Assembly: GCA_012295225.1 (NCBI GenBank) | Contig: WMKK01000004.1 | Coordinates: 319,377 to 383,376 of the forward strand | From: Ostreococcus mediterraneus | Taxonomy: Eukaryota; Chlorophyta; Mamiellophyceae; Mamiellales; Bathycoccaceae | Direction: 5' to 3' | DNA: 64,000 nt | Shown: positions 32,144 through 42,500 of the stretch, piece by piece | How the letters are laid out: each line of letters opens with the position of its first letter | Position numbering within the stretch: position 1 is the first letter of the stretch | Program-made: the position numbers and the translations under genes | Notes under the pieces: model-generated | What the model was told of the DNA's origin: nothing | Seen by the model: the letters and a program-made list of their open reading frames with translations, nothing else | The model's database searches: none

Positions 32144-33391
32144 ATGTCCCTAACGCCGTATGAACTACAACTAGCTGTGTTGAAAGAATTGAAGGCCACG
32201 GGCGCAGACAAATGGACACTCAGTAGGGAGGCTGGTAAACTTAAGGAACTAAGATCCTCGTCAAAAAATAGTAAGAGGAAACGTGAGTGTAGTTCTCCCG
32301 AGTTTGGCGAGACAAGTTCTTTGGCTGTTTATGAAAAACATTTTAGAAAAGTGCCTATTGATGATGATGGTTTTGTCGCGTCGTTCGACATCAAGCTTTT
32401 TGAGTCGCGCAGTACAGGAGTAGAATGTTCGAAGGCCGTGCTTAAATTTTTCCACGACTATGGTTTTGCTGTTTTCAGGAATGTTTTGACAATACAGGAA
32501 TGTGAGCAGACTCAGTGTGAAATATGGCAATACCTTGAAAGCAGCGCTCTTGGCTTCGAGAGGGATAATCCTGACACTTATCACCACCTATCATCTCAAA
32601 CCTATGGACTAGCTCCCGTTCCTGCTGTGTTTAGTCAACAGGTCGTCCGCAACCGATGCAACCCCAATGTTCTAAGGTCTTTTCAGTTGCTACTTCATGA
32701 TGACGATTTACTCGTATCTCATGATCGGTGGTGTGCATACAGACCAACTCGTGACGTAAAAATCAACGGATTGTTGTGTGACGTACCGAGTTGGAAAACA
32801 ACTGAGAATTTGCACCTTGATCTTAATCCATGGACGTATTTTGATGATTCAAAAGCACTTGATGATGTTAAATACGAGCATCTTCGAGATTTTAGCAAGG
32901 AAATCAATAGTGTGACTCATAGTTCGGGTCCAAATGTACAAGGTGTGCTGGCATTAAATGATAACAAGGTTGACGATGGTGGCACTGTGCTACTTGCTGG
33001 TTTTCAAAACTGCTTTGATCAGTGGACTAAAACGATTGGAACAATGTCTGCAAGCATGCGTAGTAGAGATAAGCGTATTGGTCATCTTGTCTGGAGAGGA
33101 AAAGGGGCTGGAAGTTATAAATTCTCAGACGTTGACCCAATTCATGATCTTAAGCAAAGAATTACCATGCGCGCTGGCAGTTTGCTCATATGGGATCAAC
33201 GCGTTGTGCACGGCTCGAATCATAACGATAGTAGTAACTTTCGACTTGCGCAGTTCGTAAAAGCTTTTAGACGTTCATCGATGGGCGAGACACGCTTGAA
33301 CTACCGGAGCAAACGTGTACGTGCAGAGCTCGAACAGCACAATTCAGCGCTTGGCATTAGTGCAAAGGAACGACGAGTACTAGGAATGTAA
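32144..33391 (+). CDS. Phytanoyl-CoA dioxygenase (PhyH)-like 2-oxoglutarate/Fe(II) protein
   Basis: A single-exon 415-residue protein. The core from residue about 100 reads FHDYGFAVFRNVLTIQECEQ (PhyH start helix), then NLHLDLNPWTYFDD with the H-x-D iron ligands, NVQGVLALNDNKVDDGGTVL, and the distal iron ligand in LLIWDQRVVHGSNHND. The RLAQFVKAFRRS segment supplies the Arg that binds 2-oxoglutarate. About 90 N-terminal residues are lysine-rich and low in similarity (SKNSKRKRE looks like a nuclear signal). Substrate is unknown: the family hydroxylates lipids, halogenates or acts on nucleic-acid-linked groups. Start ATG 32144 follows an A-rich stretch. Converges with TGS1, 60 bp apart. Confidence 0.7.
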   Translation: MSLTPYELQLAVLKELKATGADKWTLSREAGKLKELRSSSKNSKRKRECSSPEFGETSSLAVYEKHFRKVPIDDDGFVASFDIKLFESRSTGVECSKAVLKFFHDYGFAVFRNVLTIQECEQTQCEIWQYLESSALGFERDNPDTYHHLSSQTYGLAPVPAVFSQQVVRNRCNPNVLRSFQLLLHDDDLLVSHDRWCAYRPTRDVKINGLLCDVPSWKTTENLHLDLNPWTYFDDSKALDDVKYEHLRDFSKEINSVTHSSGPNVQGVLALNDNKVDDGGTVLLAGFQNCFDQWTKTIGTMSASMRSRDKRIGHLVWRGKGAGSYKFSDVDPIHDLKQRITMRAGSLLIWDQRVVHGSNHNDSSNFRLAQFVKAFRRSSMGETRLNYRSKRVRAELEQHNSALGISAKERRVLGM

Positions 33392-33451
33392 TATATATGA
33401 TTGAGCATAGAACACGTGCATGTGTAACAAGTTTGTGATTCAACATGTTAA

Positions 33452-34415
33452 TCATAAAGCATTTAGCTGCATCAGAGTACCAAAATATACAGTGATGGCC
33501 TTCAGCTTGCCATTCAAGTAGTTTTTCTCAACCTTGATTGCACAGTAAAACTCTACATTCATATACCATTTACTTTCTAATACTTACCTCAAAAGATGTT
33601 CCAAGACGCAGCAAGTCGCTTAAATCAATATTTCGTGGAAGATAGTACGCTACATTTGGCGTCAGCTGCAATGCGCATTCAACAAGTTGTATGCCGTTCA
33701 AGTCCGAAAGCTGTATATCCGTTAATCTGTGCTGCTGATTCAAATATGAAGGTCCGCCCCATGGCGGCGATAAAAAAATTACATCGGTACGGACACGCGA
33801 TAAATTTTGAACGATATCTCCACAAATAAAGTGAACATGGTTGGCAACTTGATATATCTCTGAGTTGCATCTCGCCTACAAAATGCTTTAGTATGCGCTA
33901 CGTGTCTACAACATGCCAGTCATGCAACTCACCAATTCTAAAGTATCAATTCTATTGTCGAAAGCGATAACATTGAAGCCTTTTGCAGCAAACTGAATCG
34001 TATTGCCCCCTACACCACAACATGCGTCCAAGATAGTCAACGTGTTGCGTTTTTCTGGATTCGTGAATTCCCAGGGAACAGCACGTGTACATCTGAGTGC
34101 ATGGTGCCGCGATAGAGCCTCGGGAGTAACAGAATACCATGCAGTGTGGTCCATTCGAACGCCGTGATCCCACAAGGAGAAAAAGCGCTGACGCTGTGCC
34201 CAATATTTTGACTGAATTATTTCGTGTTTGTCTGCTGTTGAAGTGCTAGGAGTCGTACAAATTGTCAACTCGTCGCACGAATCATCCTGTGCGAACCGTT
34301 CCGCATCGGGCCGCAATGGGCCAGCATCTTCACACAAAGACTGTGTTAAAAGGACGGAGATGGGCGTTTTTAACGACCGTTTTTCAAGCACGCTGTACTT
34401 ACGTGCGAACTTCAT
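33452..34415 (-). CDS. TGS1: Trimethylguanosine synthase (TGS1), three exons
   Basis: TGS1 adds two methyl groups to the m7G cap of snRNA and snoRNA. Exons 34415-33933, 33875-33588 and 33532-33452 join in phase to 283 residues. The catalytic domain begins KYWAQRQRFFSLWDHGVRMD, then WYSVTPEALSRHHA, the SAM-binding LDACCGVGGNTIQFAAKGFN and IAFDNR, then VHFICGDIVQNLSR and the substrate-stacking motif VIFLSPPWGGPSY; it ends VEKNYLNGKLKAITVYFG. Introns are 57 and 55 bp. A Met at 34415 (MKFARKYS) is the first in frame; AAGTACAG nearby also resembles a donor, so the 5' end is less certain. The neighbouring RRM and Pol I genes also serve nucleolar RNA work. Confidence 0.88.
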
Positions 34416-35042
34416 TCTTTTAGGGCGCTTCACGCTGCCGATAAAAGGCCTGTGTCATAATTAAGTGCAGCTGTGCGGCCATAACTCAGTGGAGTGTCCG
34501 AGACGCCCGAGGCGGACTTGGTTCAAACGTGTTGGACATGTTTCAGCGATGTTTGTTTCGCGCGACCAAATCATGATGAAGCATACATGAAAAATTGCAT
34601 ATTTATGAATATTGATATTCAATATGACACGGAATAATTCGGGCGGAATTACACGATACACGATAAATCTTTACTGCCCTTTCATATTTATGTTAAACAT
34701 GGGCGGAGATTTCTCTGTGGGCTTTTCGTGTTTTACCATAAAAAACGCGTTCTCCCGATCGTCGTCGATGACGAGAATGCGGGCGATCGCGCTAAAAATC
34801 ACCAAATCGACTTAAAAATCTTCGTAATGCGTTAAAAACGGAGTGATGGGTGATTTTCTGTTCTAGAAGAGGGTGCTCCACTCCCTGACTTCGCTGATAG
34901 GCAAGCGCGGAGCTCGCCACTGTGCACAACTCTTCTGAACGAAGGTATCGTAGTTTCTGCGCGCAACCTTCAATCTCGCGCGCACTTGAGATGATATGTC
35001 ACATATTTCGGCGATAAAAATCGCTGCGTGAAACACCAGTTC
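34416..35042. other. Upstream TGS1, transposon remnants
   Basis: About 630 bp. Around 34633 lies a copy of the GGGCGGAATTAC end motif of the TTGGGYGG element family, and 34740-34800 (CGGGCGATCGCGCTAAAAAT) is related, in inverse orientation, to sequence at 36860-36910. No intact unit can be bounded. Confidence 0.45.
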
Positions 35043-35351
35043 ATGGAAAACAGAGTATACCGACTTTACGTTGGTGGTCTACCTGCAAACGTCTCTATTG
35101 AGGAACTCCAGCTTCGGTTTGCACGATTTGGAGAAGTTCAAGAAGTACATATGCCAGATGAAAAATTTCCATCGTGTGCAGATCGACCGGCAAACCGGGG
35201 GTTCGCTTTCATATCTCTGTGTACGACTGAAATTAAAGTGAAGAACTGTATAACGACTTATTCAGGGTGTTTATGGCGAGGAAGTAGGCTTCGCATCGCA
35301 AATGCTTTACCGGATTTCAATGAACGCTTTCAATTCAGACCACATGAGTGA
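35043..35351 (+). CDS. RRM protein, NOL8/Nop8-like
   Basis: A 102-residue protein that is almost only one RNA-recognition motif: YRLYVGGLPANVSIEELQLR (RNP2 LYVGGL), FARFGEVQEVHM, then RGFAFISLCTTE (RNP1) and CITTYSGCLWRGSRLRIANA. The NGCxWRG-x-LR ending with PDFNERF resembles the RRM of the nucleolar protein NOL8/Nop8, needed for 60S assembly. Those proteins are much longer; here the frame closes 20 residues after the RRM with no clear donor site, so it is either a minimal protein or lacks further exons that I cannot find. ATG at 35043 begins MENRVYRLYVGG; a GTG at 35028 is also in frame. Confidence 0.65.
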   Translation: MENRVYRLYVGGLPANVSIEELQLRFARFGEVQEVHMPDEKFPSCADRPANRGFAFISLCTTEIKVKNCITTYSGCLWRGSRLRIANALPDFNERFQFRPHE

Positions 35352-35750
35352 GGTGACATTATTGCATGCGAGCAGATCAAAGTCGGGTACTTCTCTGCTT
35401 CCTAAACGTCAACACGTTTCTCAGGCTCGCTAAGCCCGACCTGTGGTCTTTTATGTACGCGTGCCCGTTGGATTCTCCACATAATAGGCGGTAATCTGAC
35501 TCGCGATCATTAGATGGAGTACCGGTGGAATGTCGCATTTATTCGTATAGTAAGCCTATGCGCGGCATTCAATACAACGACAAATTTTGCAATCAAATAC
35601 ATTCACATAAAGTATATTGACGGCGAATCAACTTTTTATCGAAATAATGATCGTATATTAGAAACAGTTAAGTCTGTGTAAAAATATAAAAACGCCATAA
35701 ATGGCCGAAAACGCCACCAGTCCTGACTCCACGCTTCTTTGGGACTCCCC
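35352..35750. other. Downstream of RRM gene, nothing assigned
   Basis: About 400 bp without a gene or bounded repeat. Confidence 0.3.
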
Positions 35751-36465
35751 GGACGTGGAGCCACTTTCGGGTGTTTAAAATTTGTGAAAAACAACAGCAG
35801 CGACACCAGGGTGTGAAACGAAGCGACATGGATGACGAATCGACGATGAATGCAGCAGAAACACTTGAAACGATGACAATACACCTGCTCTCGGGGAATC
35901 AAGGACTTCTATAATGCCGATTTGCCGACAACGCGCGCCATCAACGTTGCAACTCTCGTCTGGTGCTGACACGAATGGACTTGTCACAAAACGCTCCGAA
36001 CCCTAGTTAGGGTTTGGCCAAACCCTAACTAGGGTTTATCATTCGTGAATGCCGACATCATTCGAACATCAAACGCGCTTTCCGTCGAGCAGCGCGTGTG
36101 TGAAACGCTTTTTGTGCCTGATTTGAGCATCTGCTGTGGCGCGAACATCGAATCGATGCGTGTCGACGAGCATTTGGCGTCGATGAATGTATGTAGGGCT
36201 TAGTTAAACCCTAACTAAACCCTATATAGGGTTTAGAGAGTTTGAGTTTCTGGTCTCAAAGGAAGGACAACTTCGTGATGTCGAATATAATGGGCGCACG
36301 TCTGAGCGATTCCATGACGCAAAACTGCCTGATTCATCTCACGTGGACNGCATACCATCGTTTTCGGGCGGTCATCCATCATGGCGACTGGTCGTTTACG
36401 TCTGATTCACTCGTTTTCGCCACAAGAAGAGTTTTTCACGAATTTTCACAAGGTAAACCACGTCC
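35751..36465. mobile_element. Inverted-repeat bounded element, related to the MULE-like arm
   Basis: Ends GGACGTGG and CCACGTCC face each other and the adjacent sequence (GTGAAAAAC on the left near 35786; GTTTTTCACGAATTTTCACA on the right near 36431) matches the arm end of the 31.2-kb element. No target duplication is visible. It contains palindromic CCCTAGTTAGGGTTT blocks (36001-36040, 36205-36238). Confidence 0.45.
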
Positions 36466-36739
36466 GAAGTCGGAAACCGGCCGGACATGAACTCTGTAAA
36501 GTGCAATAGTTTAACTCTAGAACGCTCGTTCGCAGAATTCAAAAATCATCCACCCAAGATCCGGCGGAATGGTTCGGAGAGATAATTGCTTATATGGCAT
36601 ACTATGTAATTGTATTGAGGCGAATTTCATATTATTCGACAGACATAAATAGATGTTAAATATAGCATACATGATTGATAAAAAGTGATTCGGCATGAGA
36701 TTTAGCCACCCCCTTGGATCGGAGATGATAATACTCCTA
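36466..36739. other. Short unassigned spacer between elements
   Basis: Unassigned sequence between two transposon-like units; no gene seen. Confidence 0.25.
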
Positions 36740-38033
36740 TTGGGCGGAATTACTCTTATGCACACTTTGTATGCACTTTTCAGATATCACGACGCAACGC
36801 GAATTATCAAGATTTAAAAGCATACAAGTCAGCGAGAAGTTTTTTTAAGCCCATGTGGCGATTTTTAGCGCGATCGCCCGCGTCCTCGCGCGTCGACGGC
36901 GATTGGGAGAATGAGTTTGTATGCACTTGTGATGCGCTCGCAACACCACTTCAGGCGACGTGGTAGCGACGCGAGATGTCATTAGTATAGCACATATCAT
37001 ACATTAATTACAAGTCTATATCATATTCTTTCATTTACACATCAAGGACTCGGCTCTTGGATTGGTTGTGCACGCGAAGACGGGAAGAGTAAATTGAGAT
37101 CAATTTCACGCCCGTCGTCAACGTCATCCTCTTCACCTTCGGTTTCAACGACGTGTTCATCTCCAATGTCCATTTCGAACACGCATTTCAAATAATCTTC
37201 TTAAATTTCAACCTTGAACGCTTCCGCGAGCTGTTCCTTTTCAATCCTTGCTGTGGTGGTTGCTCAAAGATGACCGTGTGACACGTCTCGAGTTGGTCAC
37301 GCGTCAGCCTCTTAACGCGTTTGTGATGTCAAAGATCTCCAAAAGTATTCAAAAACTGAAGTCCGGTCGCTCGAAATTATTATTTTTACTTGAGGATCGG
37401 GTACTTCCGGGCGTTTCCTTAAGTTTGACGTCCCTCTTTGGCATGTTTTGTAAACTTTGTTGCAACGACGCCGCGAGCTCCTCCAGGGAAGTTCCATATG
37501 CCGGCTACACGAGACGTTCTTGTGCTCGAGATCCATGGTTGCACACAATGGAGTTTTCAACTCCTCACCGTGCAGAGGTCAACGTAAAACCTCTAAAACA
37601 TGTGCCTCACTGATGGTTTGACAAGTGCGTCAGTCCAACCAACTGGAACGCGAAACGACCAGGTAAAACAACTGCGTAAGAATTACCAAGCGACTCGCAG
37701 AAAAAGACGACGAGACCGGCTGAAAAGTAGAAAACAATGAATAAAGTACAGTTAGAAGTTATTTTACAATAGGAATGTGAGAAGCGTGCGGCGCGGTATG
37801 AGGATGTACACAAAGTGCATACAATCTCATCGAGGGGATGCGGTACATTCGAGCGCACTAATGACGCTAAACGTTGTCGATTTGCATCGAAACTTTTGTG
37901 GTGTGCGTGAAATTATCAATACGNGTGTGTACACGTCAAAACATGGCGTCGATCGCGGTTACGTGCGAGTTATGGCGCGCGACGAGTTTGTATGCACTTA
38001 AATATGAGAAGCCCTAAGAGTAATTCCACCCAA
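36740..38033. mobile_element. TA-flanked element with TTGGGYGGAATTACTCTTA ends
   Basis: A 1294-bp unit. The left end reads TTGGGCGGAATTACTCTTA, the right end reversed TTGGGTGGAATTACTCTTA; TA flanks both (36738-36739 and 38034-38035). Subterminal GTATGCACTT copies mirror each other. A second copy starts at 63909 in opposite orientation and runs out of the window with over 80 identical bases. The TA duplication suggests a Tc1/mariner-type mechanism. Inside are only decayed frames. Confidence 0.6.
37042..37250 (-). pseudogene. Decayed open frame inside the TA-flanked element
   Basis: Reading the minus strand gives EKEQLAEAFKVEI, a stop, then EDYLKCVFEMDIGDEHVVET followed by an acidic EGEEDDVDDGREID stretch and an ordinary stop. 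An acidic tail with one internal stop would fit the end of a broken transposase, but no conserved catalytic motif is visible, so this is a weak guess. Confidence 0.25.
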
Positions 38034-38068
38034 TATAGAATATGTGCTATGACAATATCAATATTTTA

Positions 38069-39280
38069 CTATCCTCCATCCCATGGAAAACTTGACTAGA
38101 GCCCAATTTTAGCCTGATATTTGGCCTATGATCATGTCTAGCCCCGCGTTCGAAAGCTCTCACAAAATGTCATCTAATCATCGCATTTGCGCTATTGTTT
38201 TTCTCACGAAATAAGCCGGAATCGAACGCTGAAAATTTTGCTCATGGATCAAAATGATAGCAAATGGGTGAAAAAGTTCAAAAGTTCCAAGTCGATTTTT
38301 ATAAGTTTTTACCTCTGTTAGGGTTAGACGCACGTCTTTACGGCAACCTGCAACGGTAATCGAACACGAATGCACACATAACGCCCACCGACGCGCGTCA
38401 CCGTCGCGCGCGTGTCGCGCAGACCGACTCGGCCGGGCATGAGCGACGCGTGTGCGAAGTCTCGGCGCGAACGGCCGCTTTGCGAGCTAAACCGAGGCAC
38501 CGGGGGACCAGGTGTCGAGGATGTGTCGACGCCAGCGATTTCGAATCGCGCGAGACGGCGGACGCAAAAGGAGGTCCACGGCTCCGTCAGGACGCGACCG
38601 ACGAGCGCACGCCTGATGACGACGTTGAAAACACCCAGTGTGATGCGTTACCACGCGTGGCCGAGTCCNTGTAGGCCTTCGCTCGCCACGGTCGAGCGCG
38701 GAACACGTCAACTGACGGACGAAGAGAGGACACAGCTCGCAACCGCAGCTCGTTGCGCGCGGCACGCTGGCACGCCGAGCATAAAAGAGCTCGCGGGAGG
38801 ATGGAAAATAAGTCCACAGGCTATTTACGAGATCATCAACAGGCAGCTTGACACGGGAAGCGCGGCTGCGCTCCGCAGAACCGGTCCAGCACATCTGTTG
38901 ACAGATGCCGACGAGACGGTGCTTGCAGAGTTGTCTGAGGAACTAGACGGCGAGTACACATGGGAAGAAATGACGGAACGTTTCAATGAGAGAACAGGAA
39001 AAGAGGTGAGTACATCGACCGTGTTTAGATTTTGTAAGAGTAGAGGATGGCGTGAACGCGGTGCTTCGCTCGGCGACGTCCAAGGAGTGCTTCGTGCTCT
39101 CTGCCCCACTCTCTGCCGCGATAAAAAAATTCAAAAAGTCTCAAATGCTCGCTTTTTTCGATTTGTGTACTACTGTGATGCCCCACAGGTCTATATAAAA
39201 TCATCTAATTTGCAATAAAAAATACGAGTCGAAAAGTGACGAGTCACAGACCATCAAGTTTTCCATGGGATGGAGGATAG
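38069..39280. mobile_element. Mariner-like element (plant MLE type) with TA duplications
   Basis: A 1212-bp unit with 27-bp perfect inverted ends starting CTATCCTCCATCCCATGG, flanked by TA at 38067-38068 and 39281-39282. The end resembles the CTCCCTCCGTCCC start of plant mariner and Stowaway elements. It encodes only the N-terminal part of a transposase (next entry) and the body is markedly GC-rich compared with the host genes. The element ends 274 bp upstream of the Pol I subunit start codon. Confidence 0.75.
38439..39218 (+). pseudogene. Truncated mariner-type transposase, helix-turn-helix part only
   Basis: An open frame of about 259 codons including one ambiguous base. Its middle reads QLTDEERTQLATAARCARHA, then GTPSIKELAGGWKISPQAIY and EIINRQLDTGS (first helix-turn-helix), LLTDADETVLAELSEEL and STSTVFRFCKSRGWRERG (second HTH). 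Paired helix-turn-helix regions of this kind precede the DDE catalytic domain in mariner transposases. After GWRERG the frame runs on without similarity and stops; no DDD/DDE catalytic domain exists inside the 1.2-kb element. It could be an internally deleted, non-autonomous copy, or a domesticable DNA-binding remnant. Confidence 0.5.
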
Positions 39281-39282
39281 TA

Positions 39283-39553
39283 ATAAACATGGGAATACAA
39301 GACTCGGCGAAATATGGCGTATTCGCTTCGTTGTGTACGTTCACTACAGTCTTTCAGAAACTCTTTGAAGTCACAGCCGCCACTTACGGTTGTCAGGTCG
39401 CCACTCCACTGAAGAAAACCTTTGATCTCGCCCGTTACCTTCGGCGAAATCGTTACAGGCGCATCACCATCTATATGTATCGGTTTGATTTTGCTTGATT
39501 CGTGATTAAAAAAGCTAGGCCGTGACGAGGGTGCCGAACGTTTGCTTTATTTG
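39283..39553. promoter_or_regulatory. Upstream region of Pol I subunit gene
   Basis: 271 bp between the mariner-like element and the RPA2 start. A 5' exon could be hidden here because the Pol I subunit frame stays open for 15 codons upstream of its first ATG. Nothing else identified. Confidence 0.3.
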
Positions 39554-42500
39554 ATGCAGGCTGAGAAGGTTTCGGCATGCCACTTGGCTTCGTTTGACGA
39601 TTTTATCGACGCCGGTTTATCCAAGATCGTGAAGAATATCGAACCAGTTACAGTCAGCTATGATTCCTCCAGCATTTCGGTTTGGATCGATGCTGCTTAC
39701 GTAAAGAGCCAGGGTGAAAAAGTCACTGACAGTGTGTGTCCTAAGGACTGTCGAGAAGGTCGACAAACCTATGCTGCACCACTAGCAATTGATGTCTGTT
39801 GGTCAATCAATGGCTCAGAGTCCGTTCACAGGTGTGTTTTCAGTGTTTCTAATATCCCAATCATGGTTGGCTCGAAAGCTTGCAAGCTGTATGGGGCGAG
39901 CTCTGCACAGTTGATACAGCGTGGCGAAGAGGAGAGCGAGTGTGGAGGTTATTTTATCGTTGGAGGTATCGAGCGAGTAGTAAGGCTTCTAATTCAACAG
40001 CGGCGTCATTATGTCATGGGACTTATTCGTAACTCCTTCTGCAACAGGGGAGCCAAATTCACCAAATACGCAACCACCATTCGCTGCGTCGACCATTGTG
40101 AGCGCTCAAGTGTGGTACGCCTTCATTATCTTACGGATGGATCGGTCGATGTGGGTATGAACATCGGAAGGCAAGAGGTTTACCTGCCAATATTCTTCGT
40201 CATTCGTGCTCTTGTCGATATTTCCGATGTCGAACTGCGCGAATATATGTGTCGAGGCGTATCCATGGCAGAGTACCAAGAATCGCACCACACTCAAGAG
40301 TGCCTGGAGAAAATATTTGAGCTCGCATCCCGCAGTTCCCTCCATACTCGGCGAGATGCTTTGGCACATATGGGTACCCTATTCCGCACAGTTTTCCCGG
40401 AGCGTACCGGAAGTGACTGTGACATTGGAGAATACATGCTGACAAAGCACTTATTCATACACCTTAAATCGGGAGGATCAAAGTTGGATCTCATTATTGT
40501 TATGCTCAACAAACTACTTTGTCTCGCGTTTGGTAAGTGCAAGGATGATAACCCGGATTCACTAGTAAATCAAGAAATCTTGTTACCTGGATACTTGTTG
40601 CAAATGTTACTTCATGAAAAATTATCCGAGGCTTTACAAAGGACTAAGATCGACGTTGGAAAATCTTTTAGTATGAAAGACTCGCATAGTTTTGATGATT
40701 CATTAGAGCAAACAATAGTATCGTCCATGAAACGAGTAGATATTGGCCGTCAACTTGAGTATTTCCTTGCAACTGGAAACCTGGTGAGCAAATCTGGGCT
40801 TGGATTGAGTCAAAGTAGTGGTTTCACAATAGTCGCGGAGAAACTCAATTATTTGCGGTACATTTCTCATTTTCGATCAATTCATCGTGGCGCGTACTTC
40901 GCTGAGCTACGTACCACAACCGTGAGAAAACTACTGCCAGAATCTTGGGGGTTTTTGTGCCCTGTTCACACACCAGATGGCTCTCCATGTGGTCTACTGA
41001 CACACATGACCGCTTCATGTATCGTGACAATGTGCCCCAAAATGTGTTCACTTACCAATCATCTGCAACATATCATACGAGATACTATATCGCTCAGCTG
41101 TCAGATAACACCACCAAATGTAAAGACGTATTGTTCAGCTGTCCCGGTCCTCTTGGATGGATCTGTACTTGGATATGTGCCAGTGCAAGAAGCACGCCGT
41201 GCAGTGGAAATGCTTCGGGCTCGAAAAGTGAGTTCTCCCGTTGTCGAAAAACTTGAAATAGCAGCGTTCTTGCAGACAACAAATGCTTCTGCATTTCCAT
41301 GTATTGCGTTGTTCTCATCAAGCTCGCGTTTGATGCGCCCAGTGCACAATATTCATTCAGCAGCCATAGAAGTGATAGGGACGATGGAGCAAGATTGTGT
41401 CGCGATCGATTCACTCAATCAGTCTGATTCATGCAAGGAGATCGCTTCCCACAGGGAAATATGCTCAAATCAGATACTGAGCATAGTTGCCTCGCTAACA
41501 CCTTGGTCTGACTTCAATCAGAGCCCACGCAATATGTACCAGTGCCAAATGGCGAAACAGACTATGGGCGTACCTTTGCACACGTTTCCATACAGATCGG
41601 ATACGAAACTGTATCGATTGCACACTCCGCAGCGTCCTATTGCGTCGAATTCATCGTATGACAAGTATCGTATAGATGAGTATCCTCTAGGGACCAATGC
41701 TGTTGTTGCAGTGTTGTCACACACTGGATATGACATGGAGGATGCAATGATTGTTAACAAATCTGCAGTTGAAAGAGGTTTCGCTCACGCGACGCTTTTA
41801 AAAACTGATGTGTTGAGTCTGCGATCGAATGAAATATTCTCAAGGTCATGTCGTACAGACTCTCAAGACAATGTTCTGGATGACGACGGTTTACCATATA
41901 TTGGTCAAAAACTACATAAGGATTGCATAGTATACAGTGCGTATGATAAAGTTGCGAAGACATTTCGTGATGTTAGATTCAAAGGTACTGATGAAGCAGT
42001 TGTGGAAAAAGTCAAGCGCACATCAAAGCTTCACAAGGGAATCAAAGTCGACGACGTCAGTATCTCAGTTCGATACAACAGAAATCCGGTAATTGGGGAC
42101 AAATTCAGTAGTCGACACGGACAGAAAGGTGTATTGAGCTTTTTATGGCCTGATGAAGACTTGCCATACATCGAGAAATCTGGAATACGGCCTGATGTTC
42201 TCATCAACCCCCATGCTTTTCCATCTCGGATGACCATTGGTATGCTGGTTGAGAGTTCAGCGTCAAAATGCGGAGCTCTCATTGGTCAATGTATAGACTC
42301 AACGCCCTTCAAGTCTACTGGCGAGAGACCCTTTGAAGTTTATGGAGAGATACTGAGACAGTCAGGATATAGTCATAGTGGTACTGAAACCATGATGAAT
42401 GGTCTGACAGGAGAAAAATTTGCAGTTGACATTTACATCGGCGTTGTGTACTATCAACGATTACGTCATATGGTAAATGATAAATTCCAAGTTAGAAGTA

